The notes under the pieces were generated by a model that did not search any database, was not told where the DNA came from, and worked only from the letters and a program-made list of their open reading frames with translations. DNA of 64,000 bases from Stereocaulon alpinum (lineage: Eukaryota; Ascomycota; Lecanoromycetes; Lecanorales; Stereocaulaceae): NCBI GenBank assembly GCA_018257865.1, contig JAEUBA010000006.1, positions 62,001-126,000 on the forward strand, in the 5' to 3' direction. A program made the translations under genes and the position numbers. Shown here one piece after another: positions 11,376 to 22,809 of the stretch; position 1 is the stretch's first letter, and each line of letters starts with the position of its first letter.

Positions 11376-12085
11376 AGCCGAAAAAGCCAGCGGGAGTCGT
11401 GGCCGTTGGCCATACTTGTCCCACAGCTACACCCTTCCTAAACCAGTTAGCCGACCAAATTAAATCTCGATCCGATTGCCGAAGTGGGACTCTTGTGGAA
11501 AGGACAGAAGCCACAGCTGCTGCGGCTCTGTGCCTCTTGTGTCACCTAATCGAGCTTATCTTCCCTCGGAAGTGTCACCGAGACCAGCTGCAATCCGTTA
11601 GCACCATTCTATAATTGTGGGTACTTGCAGCTATGACGACCCTTCAGGGTCAGCACCCTAGCGTGAGATCTGCACATGAAGAGAATGCCACAGCTCGGGG
11701 CTATCGGCGCCACGTTTTTCCATCCCTGCAGTCTGCAGCCTACTCATCATATGCGCCTTTGTATTGCTACATGAGCCTTTTGGGGTCCAGCCGCTGGGAC
11801 TCAAATCAGCCACCAGTGTGGGTGTTGACCCTCAGCACTGACCAGGGCCGAGCCCATAGCCGCCGGCTTTCGCTGTCGTTGGCAACCAGTTTTTGGTAGG
11901 ATTGGGAAAGGCCCGTACGATGATGATGATCATTTCCACTCTGATCACTTGGTTTGCGTAAGCACTGCTCCAAGGACTAGGGCTTTATGAATTTGACGAG
12001 TGTACGATCAACCGCTTCTGATTCGCTTGCCGTGGAGCTGCTCCTTAGACAAGTAATTGAATACCGCGCTTAGCGTGTCAGTCCT

Positions 12086-12110
12086 ACGTGCCACTGGAAC
12101 AGTGGCACGT
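12086..12110. promoter_or_regulatory. Perfect 11-bp inverted repeat upstream of thioesterase
   Basis: ACGTGCCACTG at 12086-12096 and its exact complement CAGTGGCACGT at 12100-12110 are separated by GAA. It lies about 170 bp before the thioesterase start. Size and symmetry fit a binding site for a dimeric transcription factor; function is inference. Confidence 0.5.
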
Positions 12111-12277
12111 CCTGTGCAGTGACCTAATAGGCTTCCGTGACCAGAATTCGAAGACCTTTCAACAGAACGGCCCTGATAATTATTGTTCATCCCCCACGAA
12201 ATTGCAATTGCAAAGAAGGCCCTGTTTAACAAGTCAATCTTAATCGATATCTTCTCTTTCTGGGAACAAACATCTCG

Positions 12278-13484
12278 ATGCCTCTCACCCTAGAGACGCT
12301 CCCTGGAAAGGAGGTATTATCAGATACATTGGTACCCTCTTCAATATGGAAGCTTCTTTGCATCCTTTTGATCATAGTCAATTTCAAGAACCTGCCTCTC
12401 ATATGGCATGTAAAGTATCCCCAATATTCAGTACTCCGTCCTTATGCCTGACTCTGCACATTCAGGTTCGACTGCTCAACGCATTCCGCTTTGTACTCCG
12501 CTCCGAGCGATCACGGACGCCTATGTCGCCAGCTCAGTTGTTTCAGCCATTGATCACCGAGTCGCATGGATCGCTCATGGAATTAGATTATAACATCCAT
12601 AGTGAGTTGACAGGACTCGGGGGTGTTTGGCCTTCCGAACTGACAATGCATCTCCAGAGTCAAACAGCACGTATTTTCAAGACGTCGATATAGCGCGAAC
12701 TCATCTTATATGCACATTGTTCTCTGCGGGGATTGAGCAAGCGAGGAGAAGCAAAGGACAAGGAATGATAGGTGGCGGAAACAAGACCTTCGGTGTAGCG
12801 CTTGGAGCTGTCGGTTGTTCATTCAGGAAAGAGATCAACCCATTCGAGAAGTATGAGATGTGGACACGAGTATTGTCCTGGGATCGAAAATGGATCTACA
12901 TGGTGACCCATTTCGTACGGAAAGACGCCGTCAAGCCGAAGCGATTCTCCATGTACCCCAAGCAGAAGAACATGAATGCTGGTACGAGGTTGGTGGATAA
13001 GGCAGAAGATGCTATCATCGCCTCCGCACTTAGCAAGCTTGTCTTCAAGAAGGGCCGTCTAACCATCCCGCCCGAGGTGATGCTACAAGCCTCTGGTCTG
13101 TTACCACCGCGACCAGCTGATCTCGCGCTCCTCCAAACAGAGGTCTACAATGCACCCACCAAATCAAATGTTGCACAACGGATTTTTGATATTCCGTTCG
13201 GCTTTTTCGAAAAACTGGATCTTGTTTGGGAAGCAGCGCGCAACACCCTTCTTCCAGAACCAGAGGAAGACAGGTCCCAGACAAGGGACGGATCACCAGA
13301 CGGGACAGCGGCAGAGAAGTCTGATCAGTGGACCTGGGACAAGGTTGAGGAGGAGAGATTGCGAGGGATGGAGATGGCCCAGAAACTTGGCGGGCTTGAA
13401 GGGTTAGCGGCAGAATTTACAGCGGAAGCGGATGCACTGGGCAAGCACAGTGATCTGTGGTGGTTCTTGGGGTTGACGTATTAG
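12278..13484 (+). CDS. Hotdog-fold thioesterase-like protein (4HBT_2/THEM6-like)
   Basis: Three exons, 12278-12409, 12466-12601 and 12658-13484, with two 56-bp introns; 364 residues. Splicing joins LPLIWH to VRLLNAFRF and YNIH to KSNSTYFQDVDIARTHLICTL, the family-typical N-terminal hotdog block. The later GVALGAVGCSFRKEIN and EMWTRVLSWDRKWIYMVTHF blocks are also typical of fungal thioesterase-like proteins often annotated as capsule-polysaccharide-biosynthesis-like. A hydrophobic segment near residues 20-42 could anchor it to a membrane. The protein likely hydrolyses an acyl thioester, but no catalytic residue can be assigned with certainty. The C-terminal third is charged and extends beyond the hotdog core. 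Its position between an elongase and an MFS exporter fits, but does not prove, acyl-chain release. Both splice joins were fixed by frame and by these conserved blocks. Confidence 0.88.
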
Positions 13485-14237
13485 GCAGAAACGATGATAT
13501 CCAATAGACGTGCATTGCGTAAGGCCGTTGCTAGAGGTGGAGGCCTACTTCCCGTGCTCGCCGCGGACCGAAGTGGTGAGGGGCTTCTGATGCGCTATGT
13601 TTACCGCTAGATATATTACATTCAAAATACAGTACTAGCTTCAAGAGAACTGATCACCGAGGTACTCTTGGAGCCATACCTACCTCGACCATTCATTACC
13701 CGCAGCAAGAACGCATCACCAAGCGAGATCGTCGCTCAATGCAGTGTTATTCCTTGCTTCCTAAGCCAGCTGTATTACGCTATTGCCTTGTACTTGAGTA
13801 CCTAGTATCTGAACAACATGTTTACCTTATCCTCCGATCCTCTGTCGCTCTCATCCACATTTTCTCAAGCCTCTTACGGAGCTTTCCTTCCCTCCCTACA
13901 CCCATCCATTTGCCTGTCATCCAAGCACGTTCTGACGCTTGCGTATACATTGTTATGCTTCAGCTGTTGTAAACACCGACTTCCACCATACTCATCATAC
14001 TGCATCCGCTCCACACACACTTCCTTCTGCCTAATCTTCTAGTCTTTGCAGTACCTCGTCTTCGTACGTGACCTGACGGTCGTGTCCAGTTGCATTGATG
14101 CTTCTTGCAAGCGACTATCTGCTGCTCATTTCAAAGCTCGTATCTGCCATGCAGCAGGCGCTGTGAAACTTCCCTTACAATTCGATCCTCGTCTTATGGG
14201 TAATTAAGCTTGGCTCTTACTCTCTGACCATAGCAGA
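13485..14237. other. Intergenic, pyrimidine-rich leader of transporter
   Basis: No gene is seen. From about 13800 to 14060 the sense strand is rich in CT runs, common in fungal promoters and 5' leaders; it probably belongs to the transporter gene. Confidence 0.5.
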
Positions 14238-16492
14238 ATGTCGGCCTCCAAGACGATAAGTCCGGCCGCCCGGAGTGACATTACTCTTACGCCAGCCGTT
14301 GATGGGATGTCGGACTATCAGCAGTACTTGGAGAAGACAAGTCGGAAAGGTAGCTCCTCCCACACCATGCCTCATGCTGAGAGCTCCATCGCAAAATCCC
14401 ACACAGCTACTGGAGGCACGGAGACGCCACGGTCTCGCTCCATGACAACCTCCAATTCACCTGTTGAAATCACAGTGATAACACGGCCGGAAGAAAATGC
14501 GGCTTCCAAATTTGAAGACATCAAACCTGGTGCTAAAGGCAAGCAGCGCAAAAGACGTCCACACAGAGTCGAAGCTGCTGAAGACCCACACGACTATCCC
14601 GGCCCTCTTGCCCTTGGTCTACTCACAATTGGCATATGTCTATCGGTGTTCTTGGTTTCCCTAGACAGGACGATCGTTGCTACGGTAAGCAGACCTTATA
14701 ACGGTGTGTCTGCTCAATAGGTTGTGCTGACATCATTCTCAAGGCTATACCACGCATTACAAACGACTTTCGTTCCTACGACGACGTCGGCTGGTACGGA
14801 AGCGCATACCTTGTCACAGCTGGCGCCTTGCAGCCAATATATGGCCGAATATTCTCCCTCTTCAATATAAAATGGTCATTCCTCTTTGCTTTAGGTATAT
14901 TCGAGCTTGGAAGTTTGATATGCGGTATTGCACCAAACTCGGTAGCTCTGATCATCGGTAGAGCTATTGCGGGATGGGGAAGTGCCGGCATCTTGACAGG
15001 GTCTTTCGTTGTGGTTTCACATGCGGTACCGCTTCACAAGAGACCAGTCTATAGTGCGTCTGTGGGGGTTATGTTCGGTGTTGGAGCCATTGTCGGTCCT
15101 CTGCTAGGTGGTCTCTTCACCGAGTATGTCACATGGCGATGGTGGTAAGTGGCCAATGCAATTCAAATCATGGTCAGCGTCTCTGATGCACCATTTAGCT
15201 TCTACTTCAACCTTCCTGTTGGTGGAGCTACTGTCCTCAGTATGGTGTTCTTCTTCAAGCCGCACAAAGACGCCAAGGAGAGCGACAGGCCACTTTTGGA
15301 GAAGATACTGAGCCTCGACCTGATTGGCAACTTCATCCTGATAACCGCAGCCGTTATGCTATTCCTGGCCCTACAATTCAACGAACAAAATTGGCCCTGG
15401 AAAAGCGCCCGAGTAATCGGTCTCCTCGTTGGTTCGGGTGTCACCGCCATAGTCTTTATCCTCTGGCAGAGGCATGAAGGTGATAAAGCTCTGCTACCAC
15501 CACGTATCATCCTCCAGCGCAGCGTATCCGTCAGCTGCATGGCTGCCTTTTTCATCTACGGCACTGTCCTCATTCACGCGTACTACCTGCCAATCTGGTT
15601 CCAGGCCATCAAAGGCGCCAATGCAGTCCAATCCGGCGTTGACCTGATAGCTTACATGATTGCCAACGCGGTCTTCTCTGTCATCGCAGGCATCCTAGTC
15701 AGCAAAGTAGGCTACTTCGCGCCTCCAGCAATCATCGGCTCAGCTATCGGTACCGTAGGCTGCGGTCTGCTATCCACTCTCCAAGTCAACAGTAGTGCGG
15801 GCCACTGGATAGGCTACCAAGTCCTCACTTCCGCGGGCCTTGGCATGGCTGTGCAACAAGGCATTATAGCTGTGCAGACAGTCCTCAAGCTTGACCAAGT
15901 CCCTATCGGTATTGCCGCAATCGTCAGCATGCAATCCCTTGGCGGTGCCGTTTTCGTCTCTGTCGGCAATAATATTCTTCAAAATATACTCGACCAAGCC
16001 TCGGCAGCAAATGAATTACCAGGCGTGGATGTCAAGGCCGTCATTGCAGCCGGGGCTACAAAATTCCGCTCCATTGTCCCCGCCGCTTCTCTACCTAAGC
16101 TGCTAATCGTCTACAACAGCGCACTCCAGAAAGTCTTTATTGCCGCTATACCGCTATCCGGGCTCTCGTGCCTCGTGGCTCTAGGCCTGGAATGGAAAAG
16201 CGTCAAAAACAAGCAACCGACGATCGAGGCTGCTACTGGAACCGCGCTAGGCCCAGCCACGGAGTATAGTGTCCATGGGGGAAGCATAGATGTTTCCCGT
16301 TCCAGGAGGAGAAGCCAGGAGAGTTATCGGAGTGCTGAAAGTCAGGAGAAGCGCAGCTTTGAGACTGCGAGGACGAGTCTGCAACTCGAGACAGTTCAGC
16401 GGGCTGATTCTGTTGCATCTGCGGAGCCCGAGGAGAAGTGGGTATCTAATCGGAAAAGCCAAATCTCGATTCCTGGATCTTGGAAGGAGTAA
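14238..16492 (+). CDS. MFS multidrug/metabolite exporter, DHA2 (14-TMS) type
   Basis: Three exons: 14238-14684, 14744-15144, 15199-16492 (introns 59 and 54 bp); 713 residues. Splicing yields DRTIVATAIPRITNDF and TWRWCFYFNLPVGG, both diagnostic for drug:H+ antiporter-2 proteins such as fungal toxin and metabolite exporters. Motif A-like GALQPIYGRIF and the motif-C-like GVGAIVGPLLGG are present. About 14 hydrophobic helices follow a polar N-terminal cytoplasmic tail of roughly 120 residues, which contains Ser/Thr-rich likely phosphorylation stretches; a charged Ser/Arg/Glu-rich tail of about 90 residues ends the protein. It should act at the plasma membrane or vacuole by proton antiport; the cargo is unknown. 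It converges with the CYP52-like P450 gene, and the two are plausible partners in making and exporting an oxidised compound. Confidence 0.93.
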
Positions 16493-16910
16493 AGGAAGTC
16501 TGTGCTGTGTCTTGGGCGGGCAATTTTCGGGAGTTGCATGAATGATGAGAAGGGATTTAGTGCTAGGCGGACAGGGTACGATAGATCTGAAATGATGTAT
16601 TGTTTAATCTTTAAGTACTCACTCAAATTTGCAACGTAATCGACTGCGTCCCGAGCCAACGTAGAGCGAGATGGCTGATGCAAGAGGATAAAGCATCTGT
16701 ACTGTGCGTATTTGAATCTGAACGATCCACAATGTAAGAAGAAGCAGCAGGATATGCGGATCAGACGGTGGAACAGATGCAACGATTTGGTGTATGCAGA
16801 TAGATTGTTTGTATGACGTCTAGACAGCGGTACCAAGATCCAAAAGGTTTCTTCTGAGCCAATGTGCGCCTCCACTACAAGTCCTCAAGGAGCAGAACCA
16901 GCATGATGAA
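16493..16910. other. Convergent 3' region
   Basis: About 420 bp between the 3' ends of the transporter and the P450; expected to hold both transcript terminators. Nothing else is seen. Confidence 0.5.
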
Positions 16911-18721
16911 CTATCTCGGCGCCTCATGAAGCCGGACTTGCACCCCACTCCCACTCCTATTCTCAATAGCATGACAAAGCCTGATGGGTCCCGGCTCCTC
17001 CATGTTTTCAATACGATCAAAGCGCTGACAGAACCTCACAATGACGTAACTCGTCTCGGTGTGCGAGAATTGTTCTAGAACACCGTCAGCCTCAGGTCAG
17101 CCACGTATCTAGGTCTGAATGTCTGTGGTCAAAACAAACTCAAGAACAAGCTTTCGATGGATATTATGCAAAGAATACGGAGAAGGGTGACCGCATCTGA
17201 CTGCCGTTGGTGGGTGCACATTGCGCAATGGATAAAAGAAAGAGGGAGGCTCGGGCGGCGGGCGCAGCAGAAGCGATCTTATAGGTAGGGACGGAACTCA
17301 CGGCCTAGACACGACCTTGGCCCCGCTCCAAACGGAATAAACTCGAACCCCACTTTCCTTCCCTCCCATCTCTCTGGAACAAACTCTTCCACATCATCGC
17401 CCCAGATGTCAGCCCGATGTTGCATCGCATACGTCGCGATCAACACTTGTCTGCCCTTGGGGATGAAGATGGGCTGAGAACCGTCGGGCCCGCCCCCGCG
17501 GGGTAGGGTAGTGTCGCGCACTGCCACTCGCTCGTTCAAGGGGATGACCGCCGCGATGCGGAACACTTCGTTGATGACGTGAGTGATGTAGGTGCAGGCT
17601 TTGAGCTGGGCGAATGTGATCTCGGATGTTGGTGACGGGCCGAATTGTTCGAGGACAAGAGTGCGGAGTTTATTGAAGACGCGCTCGTTACGGGCGAGGA
17701 AGTAAAAGACCCAGCCCAGCAAAGCACCGGCTGTGTCTCGGCCTGCGAACAAGAGGGAAAGACTCTCATTACGGAGTTCGAGGGGGTTTTGTGTCTCTTT
17801 GGCAAGCTCATTGAGGAGGATGAACTTCTTCTTGCCGTCGGCTAGTTCGGGATCTTTTTGTTTGTCTCCACCTTGCAGACGACATTGGACGAACCAATCA
17901 ACCAGCTTGTGGATCTCACGACAACGATAATCAAAGTCTTTGGACGAGATCAACCAGTACCATTTGTAGAACGCACCTCTTTCTTCTATCCAACGCTTTC
18001 CTTGGTCGAAATTGACGCCAAGCTCGAGAAGATTGGGTTCGTCCATGCCTCTAACAGTTGGGAGAGCTGCTCGGGCGTTGGGGTTCTGAGCATGAACCGA
18101 GTAACCGTAGAGAAATTCTGTAACAGTGTCTAGAGCGAAGTTGTAGAAGAGGGGTTGAAGTTGCATGGTTTCAGTCCAGCCATCAGCCCCTGCTACGATC
18201 TTGTTGGTAAGGTCTCTTGTATGTCTTTCCGCAAGGTCTAGATCTGAGATTTGCTGCGTCGTGAACTGTGGCCGCACCAAAGCTCGCGAGTGTTTCCATG
18301 CCTCCCCCTGAGAAGTGAAAATTCCAACGCCTAGCAAAGGCTTCCAGCTCTGGGTTCTGTGAACGCCGATGTCGAAGTCGTTGGACTGCGAAGAGAAGCA
18401 GGCTCTGGCGTTCTCGGGGTCACGGGTAACGTTCAGATCATAGTCGAGCACACGAACTTGGACAGTATGGACCTTCTTTCCCATGGCGTCCAATTTCTCC
18501 ACCACATATTTAGGACCACGTTCGGCGCGAGTAGCTCTGATGCTTTCTCGAAACTGTGTGATGCCGAGCAGATCCTGTTTCGGTAGGATGGGGCAAGGCC
18601 CACATCCTCGACGAGCGGCCTCTGCGCTCTGTCGCCTCTTCTCTCGTATGGAGGATAGGACCTTGTACGAGATGAGAGCAAGCACCCCGAGCAGGAAAGT
18701 CACAGGTGAGAAGAGGCGCAT
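16911..18721 (-). CDS. CYP52-like cytochrome P450 (fatty acid/alkane hydroxylase type)
   Basis: Two exons: 17302-18721 and 16911-17074, with a 227-bp intron that is unusually long for this window; 527 residues. The intron splits the heme loop right after FGAGPRSCLG (residues 464-473, axial Cys 471); the second exon continues QQFSHTETSYVIVRFCQRF, the standard CYP52/CYP63-type ending. Without splicing the frame stops seven residues after the heme motif. An N-terminal anchor (about 5-20), I-helix LLFAGRDTAG, K-helix EVFR and FVPERW are present. The usual second Thr of AGRDTT is Ala here, but the acid-alcohol pair Asp-Thr remains. CYP52-type enzymes hydroxylate terminal carbons of alkanes and fatty acids at the ER; that role is inferred by family resemblance. 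Neighbour to an MFS exporter. Confidence 0.92.
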
Positions 18722-19095
18722 GTTGAACGTTGAAGGCTAACGTGCTGTTGCAGTCCTGGATAGTTGAAATGGCGACCCAGGTGAGCGGGACAGATTGCGT
18801 GGGAGTTGCTCGAGGCTCGAAAGGGTCAGGCAAGGCTAGACCCCAGCGAAGTCAAGGCCCCCCACATAAAAAGCCATAGACATAATTTGTCTTGGTACTG
18901 AAAACCTGGTCAGCCAAACGATCGTACAAGCTCGGAGATCAAGGTTGCAAGCTTCCACTTCTTTGAGTCATGAGGGTCTATCCTTGGAAGCCGATGCTTT
19001 GCGTGCGGCCTCGTCCATGGCGATCGGCATCATTCAATCCGTAAGTAGATTTCTCCCGATGCGCAACGTGCTCATGCTGGTAGAGCACGTTTCGA

Positions 19096-19129
19096 TGCAA
19101 TGTGCTGCAATGTACTGCAATGTACTGCA
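19096..19129. repeat. 10-bp tandem repeat, about 3.4 copies
   Basis: Unit TGCAATGTAC repeats at 19096-19105 (one mismatch), 19106-19115 and 19116-19125, followed by a partial copy. Confidence 0.8.
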
Positions 19130-19659
19130 GCTGTGCACGGTTTGGTAATTTTTCCAGTCATTTCTGTAGCTCGTATTACCCTAGCGTTAGGTGTGATTAT
19201 GGTTTGACATGCTGCCGACCGAAAACTTGCAGGCTTCAGCGCCTCAATGCGTTACCTTAGTGCGTCAGTGCATTAGCGGCGCTCTCGATACCCCCGCGAA
19301 GACCCTGCATCCGATCGACGCGCAGCGAACCGAGGTACGAGTGGGATAGAAGTAGAAGGAACACCACCTTTTGTGGAGAATTATGACCTTCCCATCAATG
19401 CAGGTTGTACTTAAGCGAAACCTTCCCGTCCATGGAATAGGATTAAATGGTTTCTTCCCGGGCACTGATCCGCCTGAACGTCACCTCGCATCCTGCATGC
19501 AAGGCAACGTTGTGGAGTCTTTTCATCCAAGCCTCCAACCGCATCCCCAGCTGAGTCTAACTTTACCATCCGGCCTATCACGTACGTTGACTTCCAACCA
19601 GACATGCAGGTTGTTGGGCTTGGTAGAACAAGTCGAGTTAGTCTTGAAACCCCTTCCAA

Positions 19660-19763
19660 TTCAATCCTGGCTGAGACCAACGGATGAACTTCTCATGACC
19701 GATCATCATGTCTACTTGTTCTCTTCATGAGAAGTTAATCCGTCAGTCTCAACCAGAATTGAA
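19660..19763. repeat. Foldback: 39-bp imperfect inverted repeat
   Basis: Arms 19660-19698 and 19725-19763 pair at 34 of 39 positions, including a perfect 12-bp inner stem, around a 26-nt loop. Three of five mismatches are C/T differences between the arms. Such a structure could be a solo foldback or MITE remnant or a hairpin RNA source; no terminal duplication is obvious. Confidence 0.8.
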
Positions 19764-20096
19764 ACTCGAGTAACTCTGCTCCGATCGATCAACGTCGTGG
19801 CATACTCCGGAACGCCAAGAGGATCAAGCGGTTATGGCGAGCCCGAGATGAGCCACCCATATCATCCTCAGCGGTCGTGGCGGTCCAATGTCACTCTTGG
19901 TGGTTCGCGATCGGGCAATGCCTTGATGAGGCATTTGTGGCTGGCAATGCCGTAAATGACTTTGCCGTAAACGTGCTTACGAAGGCTGGATTGAATATAA
20001 TGGCGAAGTGTGTCCCAGCCATTCAGGTCTTTTTGACAGACCCACGCCAAGCAATTTTTCGAGCGTTCTTGTCATTCAGACACCATTTCCCTCAAG

Positions 20097-21182
20097 ATGC
20101 ATTCTTCTTCAGTATATCTTGTCGCCGCAGTATTCCTGCTTATTGAACAGCTGCACGCCGTCCCAACCCCTCAAGGGTCCAGTCAGGTACTCGCCAATCC
20201 CGATTTCGGTCCTATCGTCAGTGAGTCTCCTTATTACAGCAATTACAATGGCACAGCACCTCCATTCCCCGGAAACTATACACAACCGATCTTCCCTACA
20301 CAGAAAGGACCTCCTGGTCCGGATGACCTCCTCTTCCAGAACCTGGCCGGCGCAGAGTGGGCAATATACAATTTCTATCAATTCGGCGTGAAGACCTTCA
20401 ACGAGTCAGCATTTGTGAAGGCCGGGTATCCCAAGACGACATATCAAAGAATCATCGAGATCCGCGATAACGAAGCAGGTCATGCCCGCCTCTTCGCAGA
20501 GGCCATCTCCAACACCTCGACCAAGCCGGCGCAGTGCAAGTACCAGTTCGGAATTACCAGCCCTGTGGCTTTTCTTGCCGCACATACCATCGTCGAGATC
20601 TCAAGCATGGCCTTCCTCACAGGGCTCATCCTTCAGGCAAAGCTGGACTCGTCCAAGGCTGCTTTGGTCGCAGTTGCCGAGACTGAGTCGCGTCATGAGG
20701 CTTGGGGCTTGATCGACATTTGGCAAACGTCCCCGTTCGGCGGGCCTGTCGACACAGCATTCCCTTATGCAAATCAGATCCTGGATACCACGAAGGTCTT
20801 TATCATACCCGGCTCTTGTCCCGCCGGCAATCCAGACTATCCGGTGCCAAGTCAGAGTCTGCCTTCGTTGAGTTACGCCCAGAACTCCACAACGCTGCTC
20901 CCTGGGTCTCCAATCAAATTCGCATTCTCGAACCCAAAGAACCAGCCCAAATTTGATCACAGCAAGACCTACTACGCAGTCTTCTTCCATGGCCTGCTCA
21001 GCATCACTGAGCCATTCGACACCAAGACCCACGCGTCGAGAGTGCCAGCAGAGTTTGAAGCTAAAGGTCTATTTCTAGCTGTAATTGCGGACACACCTGG
21101 TGCACCGACGATCGATACCGTGGTGGCGGGACCACTAGTCATCGTCGAGCAGCCTGTTGAGATCAACAGCGGAATTCTATAA
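20097..21182 (+). CDS. Secreted ferritin-like domain protein (Rds1/stress-response type)
   Basis: Single exon, 361 residues. Residues 1-21 form a signal peptide (hydrophobic core VYLVAAVFLLIEQ, cleavage near HAV). A Pro/Asn/Gly-rich linker is followed by a ferritin-like four-helix region, about residues 80-225: LAGAEWAIYNFYQFGVKTF, EIRDNEAGHARLFAEAI, AHTIVEISSMAFLTGLI and AETESRHEAWGLID. The spaced Glu and ExxH residues match the metal-binding pattern of the Ferritin_2/Rds1 family. The C-terminal part is beta-rich and lacks a GPI-like tail. Fungal relatives are named for induction by stress or glucose shift (Rds1) or for similarity to plant desiccation-related proteins; the biochemical role is unknown. 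Several N-glycosylation sequons (NGT, NYT, NST) support secretion. Confidence 0.88.
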   Translation: MHSSSVYLVAAVFLLIEQLHAVPTPQGSSQVLANPDFGPIVSESPYYSNYNGTAPPFPGNYTQPIFPTQKGPPGPDDLLFQNLAGAEWAIYNFYQFGVKTFNESAFVKAGYPKTTYQRIIEIRDNEAGHARLFAEAISNTSTKPAQCKYQFGITSPVAFLAAHTIVEISSMAFLTGLILQAKLDSSKAALVAVAETESRHEAWGLIDIWQTSPFGGPVDTAFPYANQILDTTKVFIIPGSCPAGNPDYPVPSQSLPSLSYAQNSTTLLPGSPIKFAFSNPKNQPKFDHSKTYYAVFFHGLLSITEPFDTKTHASRVPAEFEAKGLFLAVIADTPGAPTIDTVVAGPLVIVEQPVEINSGIL

Positions 21183-22809
21183 GCAGTGATGCGAGGTTGT
21201 TAAAATTGGCATAAGCATTAATGCACACAAATTCTTCTCGGTCACAATTGACTCTTCATGTTTGTACATCACAAGGTTCTGAGTGTGTAATGGAATGCAT
21301 TGAGTCGAAATACACAAGTCTGCAATGGTAGCACACATTTGTTCGACAACGGATATGACATATCACTAGGGACTGGACAGCACCTGGCCACATCATCATG
21401 ATCACCATGCAAGCTGCCAGTCGGCATGTACAAAGGCCGTGATCAAGTTGTTACTGCTTGAATCCCATCGACGCTGCCATTCCTGGCTTGCTCAGTGGGT
21501 AAGTAAAGAGAATAACCAGGCTTCCGAAAACTGGGTGGAGAAGGAGGGTCTATCTCATCTTCTTTTAAGCTCGAGGGAACCCATGCGGTGATCGATAGCT
21601 GTCACTAGTCTGAGTGATGATTGGGTAGTTGCATAGGAGGTATTCGGTGATGTTCACTTTAGTGTGAGATTGCTCAAATTTTCATAGGGCTGAGCTAAGA
21701 AAACTATGTACATCTTCGAATTGCATTGGAGGGCGTCTTGTTGGTATCAACACTCGTAGCTGGCATGACAAATCCTCTCATACAGTCTTCAGGATTAGGT
21801 GACCAAGTTAACCATCTCTGTAGGCTCCCGTCAAATTCCACATCCGCGTACGTAACGAAGCCACTGGGGACGGATTCTGCAGGGACTCCACTGATCTACC
21901 TCCGTATAGGAGGGGTTCACCCCTGAGTTGCTACCTACCCGGGTTGCCCTACAAAGATGTGCCCAGAGATCACAGCCTTAGCGCCTTCTGGGGAGCACTT
22001 ACGCACCGCGTAGCAGTGGCTTTAGGGCCGAAATGGCAAGTCGGGCAGTTTGCCAACTCAAGGGGGAAACCCTTCTAGGTATTACAGTGCTGCAGACTAT
22101 CTGCTGATTGTTCGGAGCGCTGGAGTGCAGAAGTTCGTCTGAATCAACGTCGAGGATATCAATCGAAAGAGCAGAAGGCCAGGTACGACCTGCAATAACT
22201 CGGTCTTTGTCTCAGTCATCTTGCGCAATATTGATGGTGTGCTTCTTGCCTCTACGGCAGCGCTGACTCTCAAATGCCGTCTGATAAGGTTTCAATATAA
22301 GCTGGCGAAGCTCGATAAGGTAGCCGTTCTGGCCGTTGTGCCGTCCGTAGCTGGCAGGCTCTCCCGTCCACTGATCCTAATCATCCTACATAGCAGCGCT
22401 TCTAGTGTTTCTTGGCCTCCAGCTCCCAAACCCTAAAGAGTCATGGCGCATCCTAGCAGATCGTCGAGATACGTACCCTGTGAGCGTGCGTCATGTGACT
22501 TCAAAACCGGATTTGGTTTGACAGAGCTGAGGCGGACGTCTCACATGGCGGGGTTGGATTGGTGGGGTTGTTTCGAGCCAGGCTTCCTAGACGTCATTGC
22601 GATGTCCTTCCAAGGCAACATAAGTGTCTATTTTGCCTATAAAGGATTGCTGCCTCTTCCCTGTCAGTTCTGGCAGTTCGTCAAATAAGTTCCTGAACCC
22701 TACAATTCGGATATTACGCATAACATAAAAGTCTGTACCTCTACCCGCGTCCAATGATCTTGTCAGGCTAAGGAGTTCTACAGCAAACTTCCAAACCCAC
22801 CAAAACACA
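21183..22809. other. Intergenic, promoter of 11-mer repeat gene at right end
   Basis: No gene recognised among the short ORFs. CTATAAAGG near 22636-22644, about 165-175 bp before the next start codon, is a reasonable TATA element for the LEA-like gene (weak evidence). Confidence 0.45.

Larger units (their letters stand above)
10513..12277. other. Divergent promoter region with short repeats
   Basis: 1.77 kb between the divergent elongase and thioesterase genes. It holds no convincing gene. It does contain a run of short tandem repeats near 11.2-11.4 kb and a perfect palindrome near 12.1 kb, listed separately. Confidence 0.55.
18722..20096. other. Divergent promoter region with repeats
   Basis: 1.4 kb between the CYP52-like gene and the Rds1-like gene. 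No gene is supported. It contains a 10-mer minisatellite and a large imperfect foldback, both listed separately. Confidence 0.55.

Noticed and set aside
5881..18721. Classical secondary-metabolite gene cluster
   Set aside because: No PKS, NRPS, terpene synthase, DMATS or cluster-specific transcription factor is present, so only a hypothetical acyl pathway is reported.
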